Positions 41,589 to 49,941 of a stretch of 64,000 nt of DNA are shown one piece after another. Source of the DNA: Ensifer sp. IC3342. Its GTDB lineage: Bacteria; Pseudomonadota; Alphaproteobacteria; Rhizobiales; Rhizobiaceae. The stretch is from contig NZ_JADYVE010000012.1 of assembly GCF_020193655.1 (NCBI RefSeq), forward strand, positions 1 to 64,000. The letters are read 5' to 3'. The position numbers were made by a program, and so were the translations under genes. The first letter of the stretch is position 1, and each line of letters begins with the position of its first letter. The notes beneath the pieces were generated by a model. It was not told where the DNA came from. It searched no databases and was given only the letters and a program-made list of their open reading frames with translations.

Positions 41589-43304
41589 ATGAATTACGTC
41601 TATGGCGGTGTTTCCCCGATAGCCCTCCCCGTCTCGAACAATAGCGCCAATTCGCCCTTGGCCCTGCAGGACGTGTTCTTTTTTCTTCGCGTGCGCTGGC
41701 CCTGGATCGTCTCTACGATCACAGCCTTCCTCGCCATGGCGATTGTTCACCTCGCGACCGCCAAGCCGACGTTCGTGGCGGATACCCAGCTCCTCGTCAT
41801 GCTGCCGGCCAACACGTCCGAGACGCAAAGAGCTTCGGCCGAAGATGCGTTCATCGAAGTGCAGCTGCAGATTGCCGGTTCCAGCGACGTACTCGCCGCA
41901 ACAGCATCCGCGCTCAATCTCGCCAGCGACCCGGATTTCGCCGATCAGCCGCCGTCGTCCAAGGAAATCGCAAAAGAATGGTTGATGGGGCTTCTTTCGG
42001 GACGCGCAGAGCCGAGCAGCGAAGCCCAGCCGGGAGCGCGGACGGAAGAGCAGAAACGGATCGATCGGATCATCATGCGGCTGCGCGGCATGGTGACTCT
42101 GCGCCGAAGCGGGCGATCCACGATCCTGCAAATATCGGCGGCGGCATCCAGCCCCGACAAGGCAGCGAAGATCGCCAACGCCGTCGCGCAGGAATATATC
42201 CGCAAAAACATCCAGATGAATGCGCAAGCCGCGCAACAATACAGCCAGTGGCTGGAGAAATTCGTCCTTGAGCAACAGCGCGAATTGAGCGAGGCAGCCA
42301 ACGCCTTGACCACCTTCAGGGCCAATCCACGCGACCAGTTCAAGCTTGCCGAATTGCGGAGCGCCGCGGACGCCCGCCGGGCACTCTTCGAAAGTACCCT
42401 GACGCGCTTTACGGAAGCGAAACAGCGCATCTCCTATCCGGTCTCCGACGCCACAATCGTTTCCGCGGCAACCCCGCCACTTTCCAAGGAGCGTCCGCGC
42501 AGCAACCTGATCCTCAGTTTTTCCATCGCCGTCGGCACAGGCGCCGGCTTGATGTTGGCCATGATACGGCATGTCGGTGACCGCCGGATCATCCGCGCCC
42601 GGCAGCTTATCCAAGCCGCAAGCCTGAAATCGGTCACCATATCGGGACGTCGCCCTGCCGCGTCCTCCCCCGCCGCCGACGCAAGCAATGGCGCCTTCAC
42701 TCTCAGGACGCTGGACGGCATGGGCGAATTGGCGGCGGTCGTCGCCGGCTTGCGGCGCAGGCAACGGACCGTCATCGGAATAGTCGCGGTCAATCCGGGC
42801 GCCGGGGCGTCGACCACGGCCCGCGACCTTGCGATCCTCACCGCGCTGTCGGGCTCGAAGACCCTTCTTATCGATGCGGCGGCGCCAAAATCCTCGCTGA
42901 GCGCGGCAATGGCGCCTCAGGCCGCGATCGGTCTCGCCGATGTGCTCGACGATGCCAGCCTGATCGAGAAGGCGGTGATCTCGGTGGTGCCGACCCTGCA
43001 ATTTCTGCCGCTTGGAAAAGTCGGCAGGGTCACGCCAGCCATTCGTATCGGCTCGGGCCGGACCCAATGGAGCTTTGATGCGCTGAAGAAGAAATACGAC
43101 ACGATCCTCGTCGACCTCCCCGCATTCTCCGCTTCCCCGGATGCGAATGCGATAGCGCCGGAACTGGACGGAGTCCTGGTGGTGACGGCCTACGGCCGCA
43201 CATCCGTCGATGACGCGGTCAGGGCGATCGACAGCATGCGCAATGTCGACGGCGAGATCCTCGGCGCCGTCATCAACAACGCCCCAGCCAGGATGCTGCG
43301 ATGA
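41589..43304 (+). CDS. ExoP-like polysaccharide co-polymerase with a degenerate kinase domain
   Basis: A 571-residue Wzz/BY-kinase-type protein. Membrane segments at about 37-57 and 305-327 flank a periplasmic coiled-coil region (VLEQQRELSEAANALTTFRA). The C-terminal Rossmann domain keeps a Walker B-like DTILVDLPA (504-512), but the Walker A is NPGAGASTT (402-410) without the catalytic Lys, the A' motif is LLIDAA (second Asp lost), and there is no C-terminal tyrosine cluster. It probably sets chain length and links polymerase to export without tyrosine-kinase activity. GAGG stands before the start. It is followed, with ATGA overlap, by a glycosyltransferase gene. Confidence 0.88.
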   Translation: MNYVYGGVSPIALPVSNNSANSPLALQDVFFFLRVRWPWIVSTITAFLAMAIVHLATAKPTFVADTQLLVMLPANTSETQRASAEDAFIEVQLQIAGSSDVLAATASALNLASDPDFADQPPSSKEIAKEWLMGLLSGRAEPSSEAQPGARTEEQKRIDRIIMRLRGMVTLRRSGRSTILQISAAASSPDKAAKIANAVAQEYIRKNIQMNAQAAQQYSQWLEKFVLEQQRELSEAANALTTFRANPRDQFKLAELRSAADARRALFESTLTRFTEAKQRISYPVSDATIVSAATPPLSKERPRSNLILSFSIAVGTGAGLMLAMIRHVGDRRIIRARQLIQAASLKSVTISGRRPAASSPAADASNGAFTLRTLDGMGELAAVVAGLRRRQRTVIGIVAVNPGAGASTTARDLAILTALSGSKTLLIDAAAPKSSLSAAMAPQAAIGLADVLDDASLIEKAVISVVPTLQFLPLGKVGRVTPAIRIGSGRTQWSFDALKKKYDTILVDLPAFSASPDANAIAPELDGVLVVTAYGRTSVDDAVRAIDSMRNVDGEILGAVINNAPARMLR

Positions 43305-44323
43305 CAGCGGACTCCGGCTGGACGAGAAAGCGAGGCAGGCAAGCCATGCAAGCGCGTTTTGACCACACCTTGCCCCGTCGCGCGGCGTGCGCGCCGCTCC
43401 CGTTGCGCACCGCCGTCGGCATCGCTTCGGCCGGCCGCCCCGCGACGCTTCAACAGACGATCCGCTATCTGGCGACGACGCAAGCTGCTCCCGTGCGGAC
43501 GATCGTATGCGTGCCGGATATCGACGATGCAGGCTCGCTCTCGAGTTCGCCCGGCGTCGAACTCATCGTCGGCCGGCGCGGCCTCACGTGCCAGCGCAAC
43601 GCGATCATCCGCGCCGCGGCGCCGGATACGGATATTGTCGTCTTCCTCGACGACGACTTCGTTCCTGCACCTGACTTCATGGCGCGAATGGCAGCCGTTT
43701 TTGCGCGGCAGGAGGATGTCGTCATCGCCACCGGCGAAGTGCTGGCCGACGGTATCCTTGGCAAGGGACTGAGCATGGCCGAGGCGCTTACCATCATTGA
43801 AGGGGCGGGCGAGCGGGCGGAGCTGGTGACGGACGTCTACAATGCTTACGGCTGCAACATGGTGGTGCGCCTGGCGCCCGTCCTGCAACAGGCGCTGACA
43901 TTTGACGAAGAACTGCCCCTCTACGGCTGGCTGGAAGACGTCGACTTCAGCAGGACCATCGCCCGTCACGGGCGATCCGTTAAGGTCGCAGGAGCCCTCG
44001 GCGTTCATCTCGGCGTCAAGTCGGGTCGTCAGCCTGGTCTACGGCTCGGCTACTCGCAGGTCGCCAATCCTGCCTACCTGATGCGCAAGGGCACGATGAC
44101 GGGTGCGCGCGCGATCGCGCAGATAAGTCGCAATATGCTGGCAAACCTTCGCGGCGTGCTGATCGCCGACCGCTCCGTCGATCGGCTTGGACGCCTGCGC
44201 GGCAATATCATCGCCATGAGAGATCTTCTCGCGGGCAATGCCTCTCCTTCGCGCGTCCTGGAATTCAGCAGTAGCTCAACCAAACCGTTGCCAACGACCC
44301 CAGCGAACCGGAGCGCGTCATGA
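43301..44323 (+). CDS. family 2 type glycosyltransferase
   Basis: A 340-residue GT-A glycosyltransferase. TAVGIASAGRPATLQQTIRY is the first strand, GRRGLTCQRNAII the nucleotide loop, VVFLDDDFVPAPDFM the DDD metal site, and YGWLEDVDFSRTIARHG the ED acceptor motif with its Trp. This arrangement is seen in exopolysaccharide clusters of rhizobia such as ExoA/ExoW relatives. The start ATG at 43301 overlaps the ExoP-like stop (ATGA), and its stop overlaps the ExoF-like start by ATGA, so three genes are coupled. The acceptor and sugar are unknown. Confidence 0.87.
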   Translation: MTADSGWTRKRGRQAMQARFDHTLPRRAACAPLPLRTAVGIASAGRPATLQQTIRYLATTQAAPVRTIVCVPDIDDAGSLSSSPGVELIVGRRGLTCQRNAIIRAAAPDTDIVVFLDDDFVPAPDFMARMAAVFARQEDVVIATGEVLADGILGKGLSMAEALTIIEGAGERAELVTDVYNAYGCNMVVRLAPVLQQALTFDEELPLYGWLEDVDFSRTIARHGRSVKVAGALGVHLGVKSGRQPGLRLGYSQVANPAYLMRKGTMTGARAIAQISRNMLANLRGVLIADRSVDRLGRLRGNIIAMRDLLAGNASPSRVLEFSSSSTKPLPTTPANRSAS

Positions 44324-45690
44324 AACGACTTTTCCTGCCCGCTCTTCGCCTTTCCGGTGGCCTCGCCATGTTTGCCGTCGCCTGGGCTGCGCATTTTGAG
44401 GCAGCCCATGCCGAACCCTATACGCTTGTCCCGGAGGACAGGATAAAGCTGCGCATTGTCGAGTGGCGTTCGTCTGACGAACAATATGCCAGCTGGCAGG
44501 CGCTCGACGGAACCTATGCGATCGACGATGCGGGCAACCTGTCGATCCCCATCGCGGGCCAGGTCGCGGCCTTCGGCAAGACGACCGAGCAGGTCTCCGA
44601 CGCCATTGCGAGCGCCCTGACCGAGAGGGCGGCGCTGCCGGGCAGACCCTTCATCGCCGTGGAAATTGCCGAGCATGCGCCGATCTTCATCACCGGCGCC
44701 GTTGAGACGCCCGGGCGTTATTCCTTCCAGACGAACATGACCGTGATGAAAGCGGTCAGCGTTGCCGGCGGCTTTCTGCGCCGTGGGGAAACCTACACCC
44801 TCGAGCGCAACCGGATCGAAGCTGCCGGCGCCTATCGCACGGCCACCCTCACCCAACGCGATCTCCTTGTTCGAAGGGCCAGGCTCAGCGCCGAAATCGC
44901 CGGTGAAACGAGCTTTGACATCCCCGCAGAACTTTCGGGCACGCCGGAGATCGACAAGTTGAAGGAGGAAGAAGCCAACCTGATGCGACTGAGGCGCATC
45001 GAACTCAAAAGCCGGATCGACGCGGCCGATGACCTCAGCCGTCTTTACAGCCAGGAAATAAAGACGCTTGAGGCAAAGATCACCACGCAGAAGCGACAGA
45101 TCGACCTCGCGCAGCGGGAGTTCGACAGCGTCAACAACCTGGCCAGCAAAGGCCTGACCGACAATGCGCGGCATTTGTCCGTCGATCGAGGATTGGCGGA
45201 GGCCCAGGGCCGGTTGCTCGATCTGGAAATCGCCCTCACCAAGGCCCGCCAGTCGCTCAGCGAAAGCGAGCAGGAAAAGCTCAATATCGTCAACAAACAA
45301 AATGCCGAAAACCAGCAGGAGGTGAATACAATCGCCCTGGCAATCCGCAAGTCGGCTATCGACATCCAGGTCGCACGATTGCTTGGCGAACAGGCCGACT
45401 ACAGCGCGCAGGTCGCAGGGAACGCTGAGGAGGAGGCGGTCGCGCTTGGCAACATCGGCAGAACCTTCAGGATCATGCGCCGCAACGGCGACGGAAGCTA
45501 TAGCCGTATCGATGCCGATGAAACGACGCCCTTGCTTCCGCACGACCTGATTGAGGTCGGCGTCGGCGTGGCCCCGCAAACATTGTCCTTGCCGCAGCAC
45601 CCGCAACTTTCTCCCGCAATGCTCGCAAACATGGCACAGGAGGGTCCGCCTGCCTCCGAGCCGCTCGAGCCGACCAAGAGACGGCCATGA
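44320..45690 (+). CDS. ExoF-like polysaccharide export protein (Wza/SLBB)
   Basis: A 456-residue exported protein. A signal peptide (LSGGLAMFAVAWAAHFEAAHA) is followed by the polysaccharide export domain: YTLVPEDRIKLRIVEW, GNLSIPIAGQVAAFGKTTEQ, then an SLBB-like repeat, ITGAVETPGRYSFQTNMTVM with KAVSVAGG. From about 210 to 375 is a long coiled coil (LKEEEANLMRLRRIELKSRI and onward), as in ExoF of rhizobia. It would form or gate the periplasmic/outer membrane exit for the polymer. No lipobox Cys was identified. It is coupled to neighbours on both sides by ATGA overlaps. Confidence 0.92.
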   Translation: MKRLFLPALRLSGGLAMFAVAWAAHFEAAHAEPYTLVPEDRIKLRIVEWRSSDEQYASWQALDGTYAIDDAGNLSIPIAGQVAAFGKTTEQVSDAIASALTERAALPGRPFIAVEIAEHAPIFITGAVETPGRYSFQTNMTVMKAVSVAGGFLRRGETYTLERNRIEAAGAYRTATLTQRDLLVRRARLSAEIAGETSFDIPAELSGTPEIDKLKEEEANLMRLRRIELKSRIDAADDLSRLYSQEIKTLEAKITTQKRQIDLAQREFDSVNNLASKGLTDNARHLSVDRGLAEAQGRLLDLEIALTKARQSLSESEQEKLNIVNKQNAENQQEVNTIALAIRKSAIDIQVARLLGEQADYSAQVAGNAEEEAVALGNIGRTFRIMRRNGDGSYSRIDADETTPLLPHDLIEVGVGVAPQTLSLPQHPQLSPAMLANMAQEGPPASEPLEPTKRRP

Positions 45691-47159
45691 CGATAGAAGT
45701 GATCGGCTATATCGTGTTTCTGCTTGGTGCGTTCGGCATCGCTCTCGGAGCACGCTTCGCGATCGCCGTCCTCTGCTTGTCGGTGTTGCTCGGCGCCGCC
45801 GCCGCAATTCAGCTCCCCTCGCTTGGCGGCAGCAGCATCCAGCCTAGCCATCTTCTTCTGTTTTCGCTGATCGCATGTTGCATGCTTCGCCCCCGCCTGA
45901 TCCAGCAGGCACTGGCGAGCGCCGCTTATCCGGGCCCCGGCTTCTGGTTCGCCGGATACATACTCTTTTCCGTGCTTTCGGCTTTTTTCCTGCCGCGAAT
46001 CTTCCAGGGCGCGACGCTGGTCTACTCCTCGGCACGGGGCGCGTCAGGCGTGATGTCGACGATAGCCTCCCCGCTTTCGCCGGGCTCGTCGAACCTGACC
46101 CAGGCCGTCTACATGCTCAGTGATCTCGCCTGCTTTGCCGTCGTCTGCGGCCTCGCGCAACTGGGGTACGCGCGCTTCCTCGCCCAGACATTGGTGATGA
46201 CAGCCGTAACCTGTTTTGCTCTGGCGAGCCTCGATGTGGGGACGTTCATGGCCGGTCACCCCGAATGGCTCGATTTTATCCGAAACGCCAACTACACGAT
46301 GCATACGGCTGAAACCATGAGCGGTTTCAAACGCATCGTCGGTTCGTACCCCGAAGCAAGCGCATACGGCTCGGCGGCGTTGGCGTACTTCACCTTCACG
46401 CTCATGCTTTGGCTGGAGCGTTTTCCAAGCCGGCTGGCCGGCTTTGCCGCCCTGTCGATCGGCGTGACGATCCTCCTGTGCACATCGACGACCGCCTATA
46501 TCGCCGGTGCGCTTGTTGTCTCGGCAGTGATCGCGTTCAGCCTGAATCAGCTTGTCGCCGACCGGACAACGCCGCGCCACGCAGCCTTTCTGAGCGTCAC
46601 GCTCTTCGTCGTCCCCGCCGCGGTCATCGGCCTCATGCTGATCCCGGACGCGTGGAACGCGGTGAACGATCTCGCAAGTTTGACCCTCGTCGACAAGCTC
46701 GAGTCGCAGTCCGGCGAGGAACGCACGGCTTGGAACACCTTGGCTCTCACGGCTTTTGTCGAGACGGCGACGTTCGGCGGCGGACTCGGAACCGTGCGGG
46801 CATCAAGTTTTCCGGCCGCATTGCTGTCCAATATCGGGGTGGCCGGCACGGTCCTTTTCCTCGTCTTCCTGTATAGCCTCCTAAACGCGGCTCGCTCGAA
46901 AAAACTGCCTGAGCGGCCAGGCAGAACGATTGAAGACAGAACGATCGGACTTGCGGCGATCTTCGCATCGATGGCCCAGATCGCCTCCGCAACGGTGTCG
47001 GCAAGCGGCACCGACCTCGGCCTTTTGTTCAGCATTACCGCAGGCCTGGCTGCCGGTTGCCTGACACGTCCCGGCGCAGCCCGGGAACGGTTCGCCCAGC
47101 CGCATCTATCGAGGACATCGGCATCGTTGACGACCTTGCCGGTGCTGGTCTCAAGATGA
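45687..47159 (+). CDS. ExoQ/Wzy-like polymerase or O-antigen ligase family protein
   Basis: A 490-residue inner-membrane protein with about ten to twelve hydrophobic helices. It begins MTIEVIGYIVFLLGAFGIAL, has a long periplasmic loop containing RIVGSYPEASAYGSAALAYF, and TLLCTSTTAYIAGALVV-like helix pairs; SGEERTAWNTLALTAF and GGGLGTVRASSFPAALLSNI form the second large loop. The glycine-rich GSYPEAS and R-rich SGEERT loops match the Wzy/ExoQ polymerase family, which joins repeat units in the periplasm. It ends the ExoY operon; a small opposite-strand gene follows. Confidence 0.85.
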   Translation: MTIEVIGYIVFLLGAFGIALGARFAIAVLCLSVLLGAAAAIQLPSLGGSSIQPSHLLLFSLIACCMLRPRLIQQALASAAYPGPGFWFAGYILFSVLSAFFLPRIFQGATLVYSSARGASGVMSTIASPLSPGSSNLTQAVYMLSDLACFAVVCGLAQLGYARFLAQTLVMTAVTCFALASLDVGTFMAGHPEWLDFIRNANYTMHTAETMSGFKRIVGSYPEASAYGSAALAYFTFTLMLWLERFPSRLAGFAALSIGVTILLCTSTTAYIAGALVVSAVIAFSLNQLVADRTTPRHAAFLSVTLFVVPAAVIGLMLIPDAWNAVNDLASLTLVDKLESQSGEERTAWNTLALTAFVETATFGGGLGTVRASSFPAALLSNIGVAGTVLFLVFLYSLLNAARSKKLPERPGRTIEDRTIGLAAIFASMAQIASATVSASGTDLGLLFSITAGLAAGCLTRPGAARERFAQPHLSRTSASLTTLPVLVSR

Positions 47160-47272
47160 TCGACCGCTCGCGTTCCAGACCGGAAACGACGAGGCCGTCG
47201 GCGACGAGCGCGCCTCGCTTTCGAGAGGCACCCATCGAGGTCGCAGGACTTGCCCGTCCGAAAGGCTGGAAG

Positions 47273-47563
47273 CTACTTGCCCCGGGTATGCGAGGGATCG
47301 GCGATTGCCTCCCTTGCGGAAGGCCGGCGTGCACGGCGCAGCAGTCCCCAGAAGAACACGCCGCCTATGTAGGAAATCTCCATCAGCAGGAGAAAAGCGA
47401 TGCCGGAGACGGTCGCATCGAGGATGGGAGACCCCTTCATAAAGGTCAAAATTTCGAAGCCGAGCGCTACAAAAAGCGCAAACACGGCGAAGGCCGCTAC
47501 GCGGATGCGGGCCGCGGCTGCGATCGATACGGCCGCTACGATGACTCCGGAAAGTATCGTCAT
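47273..47563 (-). CDS. small membrane protein of unknown function
   Basis: A 96-residue protein with three hydrophobic segments: MTILSGVIVAAVSIAAAARI, then VAAFAVFALFVALGFEILTF, then SGIAFLLLMEISYIGGVFFW with a basic C-terminal tail (LLRRARRPSAREA). It lies on the opposite strand between the two halves of the exopolysaccharide operon. The (E)ISYIGGVFFWGLL ending is faintly like the ExoX/SyrA pattern, so a modulating role is possible but not supported by a firm family match. Confidence 0.55.
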   Translation of the reverse strand: MTILSGVIVAAVSIAAAARIRVAAFAVFALFVALGFEILTFMKGSPILDATVSGIAFLLLMEISYIGGVFFWGLLRRARRPSAREAIADPSHTRGK

Positions 47564-47816
47564 CCTTCGCTTTGCACCCCTTCCAGAAGATTGCCCATTA
47601 CCCCCCGCTTTGAGCCGTCCGACGCGCAGCTTCGGGGTATCAGTCGTTTATACACGCTGGCATTTAAGATTGCGATAATCAAACGCACCGGCGTCGGCCA
47701 CTTCCAACGCGCCGCGGCCGCTCAACCTCCCGTGAGTTTTTTTCAGACGAGAGCTTTCCCAAAACAGATTTCATCATCGCCGTCCCGGCGAGGCGGCATG
47801 AAAAGAGGGTGATGAC

Positions 47817-48728
47817 ATGAACACTCAGTGCGTCGTTTACGTGGCAGATGTCGAGTATTCGTTTCCGACGATCCTGTCAGCGCTCCAGGCACGAGAATTC
47901 TCAAGTCCGACAAGCGATGTCTGTATCCTCATGTCGGAGCATCTCGATAATTTTGACGAGCTAAGAAGCCTGCTTGCATTGCGCGGGGTTCAGCTGGTGG
48001 ATGCCACAGAAGCCCTTCAGCAGGCCCTCGGCAGACTCGACGGCTCCCACTTCCAGGGGCGCATCAGCGTCAGCACCATGGCGAAGCTCGTGCTCTGCGA
48101 CGTCCTGCCGCCACACTATACGCAGATTATCTATCTCGATGGCGATACCCAAGTCGTCAGCAGCTTGAGCGAGCTTCAAAATGCCTATGTCCCTGAAGGC
48201 AAATTCTTTGCGGCTCGAGACTACACGTCCGTTCGTGACTTTCTGCACTGTGGCAAGGACAGCCACTACTTCAATGCGGGCTTCCTCAAATTTCACCGCA
48301 ATGGCTGGATCGGCCCGGAAGCACTGGAGTTTTTCGTCAAGAATCCGGCTGCTTGCGACGGGATGCACGATCAGGGTGCCCTGAACCGTGTCTGCGGCTC
48401 CTCGCTCACTCTCGTTTCAAGCCGCTGGAACTTTCCCAAGCAGTTCCTTCACCTCGTCAATCCGTCCTCCTTGGCCGTCGTCCACTACATGGCGCATCCG
48501 AAGCCCTGGCATGGAACGTTCTTTCCCTGGACGAAGAAGGAAAGCCAAGTCTATGTGGAGTTGCGCAAGGCCCATCCGCTGTTCCGATCCCTCTACCGGG
48601 GAATAAGCTTCAATCGCAAGGCCTTATACAAGTATCGCTCGTTGAAGGAGCGTCTCACGCACGCCGTTCGGCAAAACAAATTCGGTCCGCAGCTGCAGGG
48701 CCTGTTTGTCGGAGATTACGCTGTTTGA
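47817..48728 (+). CDS. family 8 glycosyltransferase
   Basis: A 303-residue retaining GT-A glycosyltransferase. CVVYVADVEYSFPTILSALQ is the nucleotide strand; SVSTMAKLVLCDVLPPHYTQ and IIYLDGDTQVVSSLSEL contain the DxD metal motif; HYFNAGFLKFHRNGW and CDGMHDQGALNRVCG are the conserved acceptor-side blocks with a HDQGALN signature; VVHYMAHPKPWHG ends with the HxxGxxKPW-like motif of GT8. It probably adds galactose or glucose. It starts the second plus-strand part of the exopolysaccharide locus, followed by another transferase and a GMC-type oxidoreductase. Confidence 0.9.
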   Translation: MNTQCVVYVADVEYSFPTILSALQAREFSSPTSDVCILMSEHLDNFDELRSLLALRGVQLVDATEALQQALGRLDGSHFQGRISVSTMAKLVLCDVLPPHYTQIIYLDGDTQVVSSLSELQNAYVPEGKFFAARDYTSVRDFLHCGKDSHYFNAGFLKFHRNGWIGPEALEFFVKNPAACDGMHDQGALNRVCGSSLTLVSSRWNFPKQFLHLVNPSSLAVVHYMAHPKPWHGTFFPWTKKESQVYVELRKAHPLFRSLYRGISFNRKALYKYRSLKERLTHAVRQNKFGPQLQGLFVGDYAV

Positions 48729-48816
48729 CCGCCATCTCGCACGCGATGTCGCACCGCCGCTCAACGCGCGGCGCTGTAGCGGCGATCCAAGTAACCCGTG
48801 CATCGAAGGCGAGAGA

Positions 48817-49941
48817 ATGCGCCGCAAAAGCTTGAGAAGACCGATGGACCCGATCACAACCACCGCCAGCATATCCCACTACGTCAAGGCTCGCCTGCGT
48901 CGGACCTGGAAAGCCAGGGAGGTGACGTACGAACAGTTGCGCAGTGGACTCGAGCGTGCCCGTCACGTTGTTGTCTTCGTCGTTCGCGACGAGGGACGCC
49001 GGCTTCCCTTCTTTCTCCAATATTATCGCAATCTCGGCTTCGAGCACTTCATCTGCATCGACAATGGATCGGCAGACGGCACGCGCGAGCAATTGTCAGA
49101 CTGCAGTGATGTGTCCTTTGTTTCAAGCGGAGGCTCCTATAAAGGCGCGCGCTTCGGCAACGACTGGATCAACGCGGTCATCAATCGGCACTGCCGGGGA
49201 AAATGGATCCTCTACGTCGATGCAGATGAATTCTTCGTCTACCCTCACTGCGATACACAACCGGTCAGTAGTCTGACTGCCTATCTTGAATCAAACGGCA
49301 ATCAGTCCCTGCAGACGGTCATGGTCGACATGTATAGTCGGAAGCCAATTCTTGAAAATATCTGCGAGGCAGGGCGGGACCCGCTTGAGATCTGCAACCT
49401 GTTCGATCGCACCGGCTACGCGTCACATTTCGACAAACGCAACCAAACAATCTGGATCAAAGGCGGCGTTCGCGGACGGGTGTACTTTCAAAACCGGATC
49501 TGGGATGGGCCGGCGCTCAACAAGGTACCCCTCATCTATATGGGCGGAGAACGCATGTTCCTGAAATCGTCGCATCAGGTCTGGCCGCTTTCCCTCAATC
49601 TTGGCGAAATGCGTGGCGCCGTCAGAGTCTCGGGCGCGCTTCTGCATTTCAAGTTCTTGTCGACCTTCGTCAAAAAGGCAATCGATCCGCTTAACCGGGC
49701 CGAGCATACCGAAGAATACACGGCGTATACCTCAAACATCGACAATACCAACTTCCTCAGCAGCAATACCACCGAATACAGGACCTGGGATGATCTGTCA
49801 GGGGCCGGGCTTATTCAAGGCGCCGGATGGATATACTGGAGGAATGCGGTCGATCAGCACGCAATGTCATCGCAGCTCAGCCAGAGCCACCCCGGCCGGC
49901 GTGTCCTCCCACGGAATTCGCTCGAGAATGGGAGAGCATAA
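48817..49941 (+). CDS. glycosyltransferase (GT2/GT92-like, DUF4422-type fold)
   Basis: A protein of about 374 residues. ERARHVVVFVVRDEGRRLPF and FFLQYYRNLGFEHFICIDNG (parts) form a GT-A nucleotide fold with SADGT; GKWILYVDADEFFVYP carries the DxD with an extra Glu. Such FFLxYYRxLG(F/V) proteins occur in exopolysaccharide clusters and are often called family 92 or family 2. The ATG at 48817 has a GAGAG sequence upstream; a TTG at 48706, which overlaps the GT8 gene, would lengthen it by 37 residues. Its stop codon overlaps the start of the GMC gene (TAATG). Confidence 0.83.
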   Translation: MRRKSLRRPMDPITTTASISHYVKARLRRTWKAREVTYEQLRSGLERARHVVVFVVRDEGRRLPFFLQYYRNLGFEHFICIDNGSADGTREQLSDCSDVSFVSSGGSYKGARFGNDWINAVINRHCRGKWILYVDADEFFVYPHCDTQPVSSLTAYLESNGNQSLQTVMVDMYSRKPILENICEAGRDPLEICNLFDRTGYASHFDKRNQTIWIKGGVRGRVYFQNRIWDGPALNKVPLIYMGGERMFLKSSHQVWPLSLNLGEMRGAVRVSGALLHFKFLSTFVKKAIDPLNRAEHTEEYTAYTSNIDNTNFLSSNTTEYRTWDDLSGAGLIQGAGWIYWRNAVDQHAMSSQLSQSHPGRRVLPRNSLENGRA

